Shown here: piece by piece, positions 27,053 to 35,476 of the stretch
How the letters are laid out: every line of letters begins with the position of its first letter
Numbering within the stretch: position 1 is the first letter of the stretch
Source of the DNA: Lentzea atacamensis
Lineage (GTDB): Bacteria; Actinomycetota; Actinomycetes; Mycobacteriales; Pseudonocardiaceae
Direction: 5' to 3'
Assembly (NCBI RefSeq): GCF_003269295.1
Contig: NZ_QLTT01000005.1
Span: forward strand, 310,001 to 374,000
DNA length: 64,000 bases
Notes under the pieces: model-generated
What the model saw: only the letters and a program-made list of their open reading frames with translations
Told to the model about the DNA's origin: nothing
The model's database searches: none
Translations under genes and position numbers: made by a program

Positions 27053-27256
27053 TCGGACGCTGACACGACGCCCCCGGGCCGCCCCGGCGTGGCGTTCGCG
27101 CGGGTCAGCAGCTGGCAGCCGCCGGCGTGGCCGCAGGAGTCGGCGCATCTGCACCTCGACGTGCCGTCGACGACCTGGGCGCGCGCAGGCGGTGGCGAGC
27201 GGTTCCACGTCTGCGCGAACCCCGCCGGGCACCCGTTCTGCCTCGTGTCCTGGTAG
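27053..27256 (+). pseudogene. Glyoxalase/VOC domain protein, C-terminal remnant with internal deletion
   Basis: An open frame without start runs from 27053 to TAG 27254-27256. It contains SSWQPPAWPQESAHLHLDV, then ERFHVCANPAGHPFCLVSW. This is the last third of a VOC (glyoxalase-like) protein: the HLHLDV strand and the DPAGHPFCL ending are typical. The usual middle DDLxxAExxVLALGA is absent, the frame running from VPSTTWARA straight to GGGERFH. The N-terminal half is gone, so it cannot be functional. Confidence 0.65.
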
Positions 27257-27315
27257 CCACGCTCGCTTCATCGGGCGTGCACAGCCCTGTCGCCACGACG
27301 GGGCATACTGCGCAA

Positions 27316-28296
27316 ATGGCACTCCGGCAGGCGAGCGACTTCGCCCAGTTGTCCACCGAGATCAAGCAGGCGGGCCTGCTGGCTCGGCGTCGCGGCTATT
27401 ACTACGCCAGGATCACCGCGAACCTGGCGGTCTACGCGGGGGCCTGGGTGGCGTTCGCGCTGCTGGGTGACTCGTGGTGGCAACTGGCGGTGGCGGCCGT
27501 GCTGGCGGTCATGACGACGCAGATGGCGTTCATCGGGCACGACGCGGGGCACAAGCAGATCTTCACCTCCAGGAGGTGGAACGAGATCGCCGGGTACGTC
27601 CACAGTGGACTTACCGGGGTCAGCTACGACTGGTGGGTCGCCAAGCACAACCGCCACCACGCCAACCCGAACCACGAGGACGAGGACCCGGACGTCGACA
27701 TCTCGGTGCTGGCGTTCACGCAACGGCAGGCAGCGTCCAAGCGCGGGCCTCTGCGGTGGATCGCCTCGCACCAGGCGGTGTTGTTCTTCCCGTTGCTGCT
27801 GCTCGAAGGCTTTGCGCTGCACCTGCACTCGATCAGGCATTCGGGACGCGAACGTCCCCTGATGATCGCGCACGTCGTCGTGTACCTGGCCGTCGTGTTC
27901 TGGGTGCTCTCCCCCGTGTACGCGATCGCGTTCGTGGTGGTGCACCAGGGATTGTGGGGCTTCTACATGGGCTGCTCCTTCGCCCCCAACCACAAGGGCA
28001 TGCCGGTGCTGTCGGCCGGGCACACGCTCGACTTCCTGCGCAAGCAGGTGCTGACGTCGCGCAACATCCGCGGCGGCTGGTTCACCGACTTCCTGCTCGG
28101 CGGGCTGAACTACCAGATCGAGCACCACCTGTTCCCGAGCATGCCGCGGCCGCACCTGAAGCACGCGCAGCTGATCGTGAGCGAGTTCTGCCGGCAGCGC
28201 GGGATTTCCTACGCGCAGTGCGGGCTGTTCCGTTCGTACGGGTACGTGCTGCAACACCTGCACGAGATGAAATGTCCGAAACCGGACAAAGCCTGA
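27316..28296 (+). CDS. Membrane fatty-acid desaturase
   Basis: 326 residues with four or so membrane spans. The three histidine boxes of the di-iron site are HDAGH (near 75), HNRHH (near 113) and QIEHHLF (near 275), as in acyl-lipid or acyl-CoA desaturases of the DesA3/front-end type. It introduces a double bond in membrane lipid acyl chains with O2 and reduced ferredoxin or flavoprotein. ATG 27316 is preferred; in-frame starts further left run through the glyoxalase remnant. No clear ribosome site is present. No redox partner gene adjoins. Confidence 0.88.
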   Translation: MALRQASDFAQLSTEIKQAGLLARRRGYYYARITANLAVYAGAWVAFALLGDSWWQLAVAAVLAVMTTQMAFIGHDAGHKQIFTSRRWNEIAGYVHSGLTGVSYDWWVAKHNRHHANPNHEDEDPDVDISVLAFTQRQAASKRGPLRWIASHQAVLFFPLLLLEGFALHLHSIRHSGRERPLMIAHVVVYLAVVFWVLSPVYAIAFVVVHQGLWGFYMGCSFAPNHKGMPVLSAGHTLDFLRKQVLTSRNIRGGWFTDFLLGGLNYQIEHHLFPSMPRPHLKHAQLIVSEFCRQRGISYAQCGLFRSYGYVLQHLHEMKCPKPDKA

Positions 28297-28363
28297 CCAA
28301 ACAGCTCGTCCCCGGCGTGCGGCGCTGGTTTCCTCGGTGCAGACCGAACTGGGGGAACTTCAT

Positions 28364-30223
28364 ATGCGCAAACAACTCCTCGGCGTCCTCGCCGCAGGTG
28401 TGGCGTTGTCGATCGTCGCGGCGGGCCAGTCCGCCGCCGAGACGCCGCGGCTGAGCCAGCCCGACCCGATGCTCGCGTTCCTGCCGGCCGAGGCCCAGGT
28501 CGACTGGGCCGCCGTGCACCGCAACCGGGAAGCCCGCAAGCAGGCGCGCGCGACCGTGCGGAGCGCCGGCCAGCCGCTCGCGTACCACGAGAGGGAGACC
28601 GCGCAGGGCACCAACGACACGCCCGCGAAGGCCGAGCACGTAGCTGGGTTCGGCACCGGCAGGGGCAAGAACCCGAAGCTCGCGCTGACCGGTGACCTCG
28701 CGGCCGACCCGACGGTGCCCGCGGTGCCGCCGTTCGCCGAGACCAACGACGCGATCCCGCTCGGCAGCAACACCGGCGTACCCGCGCGCGGACGGGCTCT
28801 GCACACCAGCGGGACGATCGGTGACGGGCCGCACGGCAGCGGCGGTGACGGCACCGGTGACCACGACTTCTACCGGCTGACCGGCGGCGCGACCGGACTG
28901 GTCGCGACAGTCGAGACGCACACGCCGACCGGTGACCTGGACACGTTCCTCGCCGCCTACAGCGCGGACGGCCAGCTGCTCCTGCAGCACGACAACCTCG
29001 CGGGCACCACCGACAGCAGGCTGCAGGTCTTCGTGGCGCCGGGAACAGACGTCCACGTCATGGTCGCCGCGGCCGGGCCCGGTTCACTCCCGACCGACCC
29101 GATGAAGCCCGGCACCGGCAAGAGGGTCACCACCGAGGGCCCGTACGACCTCACCATCGCGACCGGAGACGGTCAGGTGGACAGGGACCACTTCTCCGTC
29201 GACCTGAAGGCCGGCGACGTGCTCGGCGCGTCGGCGGCGGGCAGGGCGACCAGGGTCGTGATCCACGACCCGGCAGGCCGCGAGGTCTTCGGTTCGTCGC
29301 AGGACTTCAGCTTCCTGTACTCCGACAACTCGCCGATGCCCGCCGGCGGCAACGCCGTCGCCGACTTCGTGGCGCCGAGGGACGGCCGCTACACCGTCGG
29401 CGTCGAGCACGGCGAGGGCCGCTACGACGTCACGGTCGAGGCCTACCGCCCCGGTTCGGAGCTCAACCCGCGGCCCGAGGTGCTGACGATCTTCCTCGAC
29501 TTCGACGGCGCGCGCGTCAACACCCGCATCTACGGGGCCGAGCCTGGCGGCAACCGGGATCTCTCGCCGCTCAGGAAGTTCCTGCCCGGCTGGGGACTCA
29601 CCGAAGCCGACGAGAACGCGGTGATCGACTCCGTGATCGCGTCCGTGCGCGAGAACATCGAGCACGACCTGGCCCACAAGGGCACCAACAGGCGGTTCGC
29701 CGTGCGGATCCTCAACAGCCGCGACCACGCCGATCCGTGGGGCCGGCCGAACGTCAGCAGGGTGGTCATCGGTGGCTCGATCGCCGAGTCCGGCATCCCC
29801 ACCGTCGGCATCGCGCAGTCGATCGACGCGGGCAACTTCGGCAAGGAGGAGACCTCGCTGGTGCTGCTGGACGTGCTCAGCTCACCCGCCGGCCAGTCAC
29901 GCACCTCGCTGAACACCTACATCACCCCGGCCAGCAACCGCACGGCGTTCATCGGCAGGGCGATCGGCAACATCACCGCCCACGAGGCGGGGCACATGTC
30001 GGGCAGCTGGCACCAGGACCAGTTCAACGCGCTCGACAGCATCATGGACCAGGGCGGCAACCCGAAGGGGATGTTCGGGGTCGGGCCGGACGGCATCGGC
30101 GGCACGGCTGACGACATCGACGTCGACTTCACCGAGGACGTGCTCAACCCCGGCGAGGGTTTCACCGGGATCGAGGACACCGTCAACCGCACCGCGTGGG
30201 CGTACACCAGAGGCGCCAACTGA
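28364..30223 (+). CDS. Secreted zinc metallopeptidase (HExxHxxGxxH) with PPC-like domains
   Basis: 619 residues. ATG 28364 follows GGGGGAAC. The signal peptide is MRKQLLGVLAAGVALSIVAA. Residues 140-360 hold two beta-sandwich segments of pre-peptidase type (GDHDFYRLTGGATGL, DTFLAAYSADGQLL; then DRDHFSVDLKAGDVL, GRYTVGVEHGEGRYDV). The zinc motif is at His540, Glu541, His544 and His550 (HEAGHMSGSWH), a metzincin-like site, followed by DSIMDQGG (Met-turn candidate). It should be an exported protease, matching the three S8 peptidases nearby. Confidence 0.82.
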   Translation: MRKQLLGVLAAGVALSIVAAGQSAAETPRLSQPDPMLAFLPAEAQVDWAAVHRNREARKQARATVRSAGQPLAYHERETAQGTNDTPAKAEHVAGFGTGRGKNPKLALTGDLAADPTVPAVPPFAETNDAIPLGSNTGVPARGRALHTSGTIGDGPHGSGGDGTGDHDFYRLTGGATGLVATVETHTPTGDLDTFLAAYSADGQLLLQHDNLAGTTDSRLQVFVAPGTDVHVMVAAAGPGSLPTDPMKPGTGKRVTTEGPYDLTIATGDGQVDRDHFSVDLKAGDVLGASAAGRATRVVIHDPAGREVFGSSQDFSFLYSDNSPMPAGGNAVADFVAPRDGRYTVGVEHGEGRYDVTVEAYRPGSELNPRPEVLTIFLDFDGARVNTRIYGAEPGGNRDLSPLRKFLPGWGLTEADENAVIDSVIASVRENIEHDLAHKGTNRRFAVRILNSRDHADPWGRPNVSRVVIGGSIAESGIPTVGIAQSIDAGNFGKEETSLVLLDVLSSPAGQSRTSLNTYITPASNRTAFIGRAIGNITAHEAGHMSGSWHQDQFNALDSIMDQGGNPKGMFGVGPDGIGGTADDIDVDFTEDVLNPGEGFTGIEDTVNRTAWAYTRGAN

Positions 30224-30274
30224 CGGTCCGATTCCCGCCAGAACCCATCTGAGCATTCCGCCAGGCTGGTCCAC

Positions 30275-30976
30275 ATGGGATCACTTGACGGAAAAGCAGT
30301 CCTGATCACGGGCGGCAGCCGCGGGATCGGGGCTGCTGTGGCGGAGAAGCTCGCCGCTCTGGGCGCGCGGGTCGCCGTGACGTACCAGAGCACCAAGCCG
30401 GACAACGTGTTCGCGCTCCAGGCGGACAGCGCCGACCCTGAAGCCGTTGTCACGGCGGTGGATGCGGCCGCGACAGAGTTCGGGCGGCTCGACGTGCTCG
30501 TCAACAACGCGGCGGTGTTCCAGGTGGGACCGCTGGAGGAGCTGGGGAAGGAAGAGTTCGACCACACGATGGCGGTGAACGTGCGCGCGCCGTATCTCGC
30601 GGCACGAGCGGCGGCGCGGCACATGCACGAGGGCGGGCGCATCATCAGCATCGGCAGCAATGTCGCTGTGTACGCACCGTTTCCCGGCTTCGCGCTCTAC
30701 TCGGCCAGCAAGACCGCGCTCATCGGCATGACGAAGGGTCTTGCGCGGGAGCTGGGGCCGCGAGGCATCACGGCGAACATCGTCAACCCCGGTCCTACCG
30801 ACACGGACATGAACCCGGCGGACGGGCCGATGGCGGAGACGATCAGCGGGCTGACCGCGCTGGGACGCTACGGGAAACCGGCGGAGATCGCCGAAGTGGT
30901 GGCGGCGCTGGCGGGCGATGCCGGTGCGTACGTCACCGGCGCCAGCATCAACGCTGACGGTGGATTCACCGTGTAG
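30275..30976 (+). CDS. Short-chain dehydrogenase/reductase
   Basis: 233 residues. TGGSRGIG binds NAD(P), NNAAV follows, and the catalytic Ser, Tyr and Lys lie in SIGSNVA and YSASKTA. The C-terminus is TGASINADGGFTV. It is of the 3-oxoacyl-ACP-reductase-like classical type. It stands alone; a strong bidirectional terminator follows. Substrate unknown. Confidence 0.88.
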   Translation: MGSLDGKAVLITGGSRGIGAAVAEKLAALGARVAVTYQSTKPDNVFALQADSADPEAVVTAVDAAATEFGRLDVLVNNAAVFQVGPLEELGKEEFDHTMAVNVRAPYLAARAAARHMHEGGRIISIGSNVAVYAPFPGFALYSASKTALIGMTKGLARELGPRGITANIVNPGPTDTDMNPADGPMAETISGLTALGRYGKPAEIAEVVAALAGDAGAYVTGASINADGGFTV

Positions 30977-30990
30977 AGCCGAGGTTCGCA

Positions 30991-31021
30991 GAGGCCGGGT
31001 GCCCGCGGTGCACCCGGCCTC
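30991..31021. terminator. Bidirectional terminator between convergent SDR and P450 genes
   Basis: A 12-bp perfect inverted repeat (arms 30991-31002 and 31010-31021) with a 7-nt loop sits 14 bp after the SDR stop and 4 bp from the P450 stop. Confidence 0.8.
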
Positions 31022-31024
31022 GTA

Positions 31025-32226
31025 CTACGCCCAGGTGACCGGCAGGGCGTGCACGCCGTAGATGTTCATGTCGGTCCTGAGCTTCACCTCACCGGCAGGA
31101 ACCGCGAGCCGAAGGCCCGGGAACCGGCGCAGCAGACCCTCGAACCCGGCGCGCATCTCGATGCGGGCCAGCTGCTGACCGAGGCACTGGTGGACGCCGT
31201 GCCCGAAGGACAGGTGCCCACGCGCGTTGCGGTGGATGTCCAGCGTGTCGGCGTTCTCGAACTTCCCGGAGTCGTGGTTGCCCGCCAGCAACGAGACGAT
31301 GACGGTCGATCCCTCGCGGATCGTGTGCCCGCCGAGCTCGATGTCCTCTGCCGCGTAACGGAAGAAGACGTCGGCGACGGCCAGGTAGCGCAGCAGTTCC
31401 TCGACGGCGTCCGGGACCAGTTCGGCGTTCGCCCGCAGTTCGGCCATCTGCTCGGGGTGCTCCAGCAGCGCGAAAGTACCCAGTGCCAGCATGTTCGCCG
31501 TCGTCTCGTGGCCGGCGAGCAGCAGCAGGAACGCCATGCCGGTGAGTTCCTCGATGCTGAGGTCCTCGTCTCGGGCCAGGTCGGACAGCAGGTCGTCGGC
31601 GGGTTCGGCGCGCTTGCCGGTGACGAGCTCGGCCAAGTACGTGTTCAACGCCATGTACGCGGCCATCTTGTCTTCCAGGTTCACGTCCCTCTCCATGAAC
31701 TTGGAGGAGTTGCTCTGGAACGTTTCCCGTCCTCGTAAGGAACTCCGAGCAGCTCGCAGATCACCAGCGACGGCACCGGCAGCGCGAACTCCCGCACCAG
31801 GTCGACCGGCGGCGTGAGCTTCGCCAGCTCGTCCAGCTGCCGTTCGGTGATCTCGATGATCCCCTCTTCCAGCGACTTCATCCGCTTGACGGTGAACGCG
31901 CCGGTCAGCTTGCGCCGCAACCGGGTGTGGTCCGGCGGGTCCATGCTGATGAACAGTCCCGGCACCTGCGGTGAGGGTTCGGTCTGCTCCGGCATGCCGG
32001 GCGTCGGGTACGGCACGTGCAGGATGCCGAGGTCCTGGCGGTTGCTGAACCTGGTGTCCGCCAGCACCTGCCGGACCTCGTCGTAGCCGGTGACGAGCCA
32101 GCCCTCGTGGCCGTCGGGGAAGAGCATCGGGCTGACCGGGCTGGTCCGGCGCAGCTCGGTGATCCTGCTGGGCGGGTCGAACGGGTTGACGTCGCGGTCC
32201 ATCGGAAGGCCTTGCACGGCAGTCAT
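31025..32226 (-). pseudogene. Cytochrome P450, interrupted by a one-base frameshift
   Basis: Start ATG 32226 with GGGGAG 8 bp upstream. The first frame gives the N-terminal half (DVNPFDPPSRITELRRTSPV, then ISMDPPDHTRLRRKL) up to LLGVPYED. It then fails near 31731, where GACGGGAAA needs one more base. The second frame gives ETFQSNSSKFMERDV, the I-helix LLAGHETTANML, ELLR (ExxR) and the heme loop FGHGVHQCLG. With one base added the protein is 400 residues, the normal length. Both halves are free of other damage, so the change is recent or an assembly error. It is the last gene of the ABC/DUF4097 operon. Confidence 0.85.
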
Positions 32227-32245
32227 CGAAAGTCTCCCCAGGGTT

Positions 32246-33028
32246 TCAGCGGGTGGATTCACGGTTGAAGAGCTTCTTGGACCACAGGTAGCCGCCGAAG
32301 CCGATGACGGCGCACCAGCCCAGCGCGATGTAGCCGCTGTTGCCGATCGGCGTGCCCATCAGCAGGCCGCGCAGCGCGTCGATGAACGGCGTGAACGGCT
32401 GGTACTCGGCGAACCAGCGCAGCACCGTGGGCATCGAGTCGGTCGGCACGAAACCGTTGCCGAAGAAGGGAAGCAGCATCAGCGGCAGGCCGATGTTGCT
32501 CGACCCCTCGACGGTCTTGCTCACCAGCCCGAACGCGGCGGAGAGCCAGATGAGTGCGAAAGCCATGGCCACCAGCAGACCCGCCACCGCGAGCCACTCG
32601 ACCACGCCCGCCTGCGACCGGAAACCGATCAGCACCGCGACACCGAAGACGAACGCCATGGCGAGGACCGTCTGGATCAGGCTGCCCACCACGTGTCCGG
32701 TGAGGACGGACACGCGAGCGATCGCCATGGTGCGGAAGCGATCGACGATTCCCTCGGTCATGTCCAACGCGATCGAGATGGTCGTCCCCTGCACCGCCGC
32801 GGTGATCGCGATCAGGATGATCGTCGGCGTGACGTAGTTCAGGTACTCCGCGCGCCCGCCGGAAGGTCCGCCGATGCCGGCGCCGAGCGTGCCGCCGAGG
32901 ACGTAGACGAACAGCAGCAGGAAGATCACCGGCATGAGCAGGAGCTGGAACGTCATCGACGGGTAGCGGATCATCCGCTTGAGGTTGCGGCGCACCATCG
33001 TCGCCGAGTCGCTCAGTGCGTGGGTCAT
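32246..33028 (-). CDS. ABC-2 type transporter permease (DrrB-like)
   Basis: 260 residues with six membrane helices. The end of the second helix region, TEGIVDRFRTMAIARVSVL, is the cytoplasmic coupling helix typical of DrrB, the daunorubicin exporter permease. The start ATG overlaps the ATPase stop by 4 bp, and the P450 start follows 19 bp after its stop. It forms the membrane part of an exporter for a hydrophobic compound, possibly the P450 product. Confidence 0.88.
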   Translation of the reverse strand: MTHALSDSATMVRRNLKRMIRYPSMTFQLLLMPVIFLLLFVYVLGGTLGAGIGGPSGGRAEYLNYVTPTIILIAITAAVQGTTISIALDMTEGIVDRFRTMAIARVSVLTGHVVGSLIQTVLAMAFVFGVAVLIGFRSQAGVVEWLAVAGLLVAMAFALIWLSAAFGLVSKTVEGSSNIGLPLMLLPFFGNGFVPTDSMPTVLRWFAEYQPFTPFIDALRGLLMGTPIGNSGYIALGWCAVIGFGGYLWSKKLFNRESTR

Positions 33029-33960
33029 GGGTGGGCCACCGTTTCGGGCTTGCCGGTGAGGGCGAGGAAGACGTCGTCGAGGTCAGGGGTGTGCATGCTG
33101 AGCGAGTCGACCAGGACCGAGTGCTCGTCGAGCCGGTCGAGCAGTGCCTTCAGCGCGCCGACGCTGCCGTCGTTCGGCACGCGCAACGCGAGCGCCTCAC
33201 CGTCACGGGAAGCGTTGCGCACGACCCGCGTGGCGGCTTCGAGGTCGCGGGGATCGCTGAACTGCAGGAGAACGTGTCCGCCGGGAATGCGGCGCTTGAG
33301 CTCGTCCGCGGTGCCCTCCGCGACGATCTTCCCGTGGTCCAGCACCGCGATCCGGTCGGCGAGCTCGTCGGCCTCGTCCAGGTACTGGGTGGTGAGGAAG
33401 ATCGTGACGCCACTGGCCACGAGCCGCCGCACGATGTCCCACATGGCGCGGCGGCTGCGCGGGTCGAGCCCGGTGGTCGGCTCGTCGAGGAAGATCACCT
33501 GCGGTGACCCGACCAGCGTCATCGCGAGGTCGAGCCGGCGCCGCATGCCACCGGAGTAGGAGGCCGCGGGCTTGTCGGCCGCGTCGGCGATGTCGAACTG
33601 TTCCAGCAGCTGCTCGACCTTGCGCTTGCCGTCGGTGCGGCCGAGGTGGTTCAGGTCGGCCATCAGCTTCAGGTTCTCCCTGCCGGTCAGCAGGTTGTCG
33701 ACGGCGGAGAACTGGCCGGTGACGCCGATCGCGGCGCGGACGGCCACGGGGTCACTCGCGACGTCGTGACCCGCGACCGACGCGCTGCCGCCGTCGGCCC
33801 CGATCAGCGTGGACAGGATCTTGACGGTGGTGGTCTTGCCGGCGCCGTTCGCGCCGAGCAACGAGAAGACGGTGCCGCGCGGAACGTTCAGGTCGACGCC
33901 CTTGAGCACGACGTGGTCGCCGTACGAGCGGCGCAGGCCGGCGGCCTTGATGGCGGTCAT
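33025..33960 (-). CDS. ABC transporter ATP-binding protein (DrrA-like)
   Basis: 311 residues. Walker A is LGANGAGKTTT, the signature YSGGMRRRLD, Walker B VIFLDEPTTGLDP and the H-loop region LTTQYLDEADELADR. The C-terminal 80 residues are the DrrA accessory domain (HVLLQFSDP, LDDVFLALTG). ATG 33960 has GAGGGGA 5 bp upstream. It pairs with the permease just downstream. The DUF4097 gene lies 10 bp upstream in the same operon. Confidence 0.9.
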   Translation of the reverse strand: MTAIKAAGLRRSYGDHVVLKGVDLNVPRGTVFSLLGANGAGKTTTVKILSTLIGADGGSASVAGHDVASDPVAVRAAIGVTGQFSAVDNLLTGRENLKLMADLNHLGRTDGKRKVEQLLEQFDIADAADKPAASYSGGMRRRLDLAMTLVGSPQVIFLDEPTTGLDPRSRRAMWDIVRRLVASGVTIFLTTQYLDEADELADRIAVLDHGKIVAEGTADELKRRIPGGHVLLQFSDPRDLEAATRVVRNASRDGEALALRVPNDGSVGALKALLDRLDEHSVLVDSLSMHTPDLDDVFLALTGKPETVAHP

Positions 33961-33970
33961 GGAGGTCCCC

Positions 33971-34813
33971 TCAGGCACGGCGGACGGTGATGTCGCCGAA
34001 GGTCGTGTGGGCGGTGACCTTGACGGTCTCCGCGGAGTTGCCCGGCCCGTCGCTGCCTTCCAGCGAGCTGTGCACGCGGCCGAACCCGGTCTTGACGTCG
34101 AGCCACGCGGCGGTGCCCTGGGCGATCCCGATCTCGAGGCTGCCCATCCCGGAGTTGAGCGTGGCGGTGTCGCGCACGACCTCGCCGACGGTGATGGATC
34201 CCAGGGCGGTCTTGGCGTCCACCAGCGCACCGACGTGTTCGGCGGTGATGTCGCCGTTGGCCGCGCGCACCCGCAGCTCACCCTCGACCGTGCCGATCTC
34301 GCTGCTGCCGTTGGAGTTCTTGACGGTCAGCGAACCGGCGACCGTGCCGACGCGGATGCTTCCGCTGCCGGTCTTGACCTCGGCGTTGCCCGTGACCGCG
34401 CCGACGCTGACCTGGCCGACACCCGTGTCCACCTTCAGCGGGCCGGTCCGGTCCACGTGGACGTTCCCCACCGACATGTCGACCTCGAGCTGGCCCAGCA
34501 CACCGGTGGTGGTGACGCCACCCGCCGTGACGTCGATGTCCACTTTGGACCCGATGGGGAGCTCGATCACCACGTCGATGGACCTGGTCTTCTTGGAGAA
34601 GTCGAAGGTGCGCTTCGGCCCGCGCACCATCAACGTGCCGTCGGTGCAGTCGACGCGGGTCTTCTGCGCGGCCTCGACGTCAGAGCTGTCCGACGGGTCG
34701 GAGGGCCGTACGTCGACCGTGGTGTCGGCGCGGTCGCTCGCATTGATCTGGACGTAACCCGCGTAGAAGTCGAGCAGGACGGAAATCGGTTCTGGCGTCT
34801 CGTATTTGGGCAT
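33971..34813 (-). CDS. DUF4097 (putative adhesin-like beta-solenoid) family protein
   Basis: 280 residues from ATG 34813 (GAGGGGA ribosome site). The sequence is a run of short beta repeats of about 19-20 residues (VSVGAVTGNAEVKTGSGSIR, then VGTVAGSLTVKNSNGSSEIG), forming a right-handed beta-helix. There is no signal peptide or membrane anchor, so it is probably cytoplasmic despite the adhesin label. In actinobacteria such genes commonly precede DrrAB-type ABC pairs, as here; a sensing or scaffold role is guessed but not shown. Confidence 0.8.
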   Translation of the reverse strand: MPKYETPEPISVLLDFYAGYVQINASDRADTTVDVRPSDPSDSSDVEAAQKTRVDCTDGTLMVRGPKRTFDFSKKTRSIDVVIELPIGSKVDIDVTAGGVTTTGVLGQLEVDMSVGNVHVDRTGPLKVDTGVGQVSVGAVTGNAEVKTGSGSIRVGTVAGSLTVKNSNGSSEIGTVEGELRVRAANGDITAEHVGALVDAKTALGSITVGEVVRDTATLNSGMGSLEIGIAQGTAAWLDVKTGFGRVHSSLEGSDGPGNSAETVKVTAHTTFGDITVRRA

Positions 34814-34883
34814 GGCTGTCCCCTCAGAAGGTGTCGGAAGAACATCCCCGCAGGTCACGCGGGGCGAAGTGAACGGGCTGGGA

Positions 34884-35399
34884 CTAGCGGACCCAGCCGA
34901 CGAAACGCTGCGAGGCAGGCACCCCGGGCGTTTCGGCCGGGGCGTCGCGCTTCGGTGCCAGCTGGGCCGACGCGGCACGCACCAGCCACGCGTTGACCGA
35001 GCGGCCCTCCTTGGCGGCGGCCTCGTCGATCGCGGTCTTGAGCTGTTCGGGCAGGCGGACGTTGATGCGCACGGTGGCGCCGTCCTCGAAGCCGGCCGCC
35101 ACGTCCTCGGCGGGTGCCGCGACGGGCTCCGGCGTGACGGCGGCCGGCTGCTCCACCGGCCGCCGAGTCACGACGAATTTGGGGTCCCTGCCCCGCAGCA
35201 GCACCTGCACCGAGTCCGGCGCCAGGTCCGCGGTGATCTCGTCGGCAGCGGCGGACAGCGCCTCGAGCAGCGCCAGCCGGATCGCCGACTCCATCGACAC
35301 GGTCAGCCTCTCGACCAGTGCGCTCGCTTCCTCACCGCCGGTCTCGACGGCGGTCAGCAGCTCGCGACCGAGCGAAGCCACGTACGGGGTCAGATCCAT
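34884..35399 (-). CDS. Ribbon-helix-helix (Arc/MetJ-type) regulator with N-terminal extension
   Basis: 171 residues. The C-terminal RHH domain is near residues 120-160 (VRINVRLPEQLKTAIDEAAA, then KEGRSVNAWLVRAASAQL). The N-terminal 70 residues are helical (LTPYVASLGRELLTAVETGG) and a Pro/Ala-rich linker joins them. It is a likely DNA-binding autoregulator of the DUF4097-ABC-P450 operon, 70 bp upstream of that gene. It may also be the start of the operon. TGGC-rich direct repeats lie just before its start. Confidence 0.75.
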   Translation of the reverse strand: MDLTPYVASLGRELLTAVETGGEEASALVERLTVSMESAIRLALLEALSAAADEITADLAPDSVQVLLRGRDPKFVVTRRPVEQPAAVTPEPVAAPAEDVAAGFEDGATVRINVRLPEQLKTAIDEAAAKEGRSVNAWLVRAASAQLAPKRDAPAETPGVPASQRFVGWVR

Positions 35400-35470
35400 G
35401 GCATCACTATGGCACACGGTGGCACCACCGGCAAGCAATTCTGGCTCAGCTTGGCATCACTTTGGCTCAG
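35399..35470. promoter_or_regulatory. TGGC-rich repeat block before the RHH regulator
   Basis: TGGCATCACT-A-TGGC (35399-35413) and TGGCATCACT-T-TGGC (35452-35466) are near-identical, with GGTGGCACC and CTGGCTCAG between them. Spaced short repeats of this kind are typical RHH operators. Binding is inferred. Confidence 0.5.
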
Positions 35471-35476
35471 TGCAGG

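Noticed and set aside
30275-35399. A secondary-metabolite gene cluster
   Set aside because: P450, exporter and SDR are present but no synthase, NRPS, terpene cyclase or RiPP precursor is seen.
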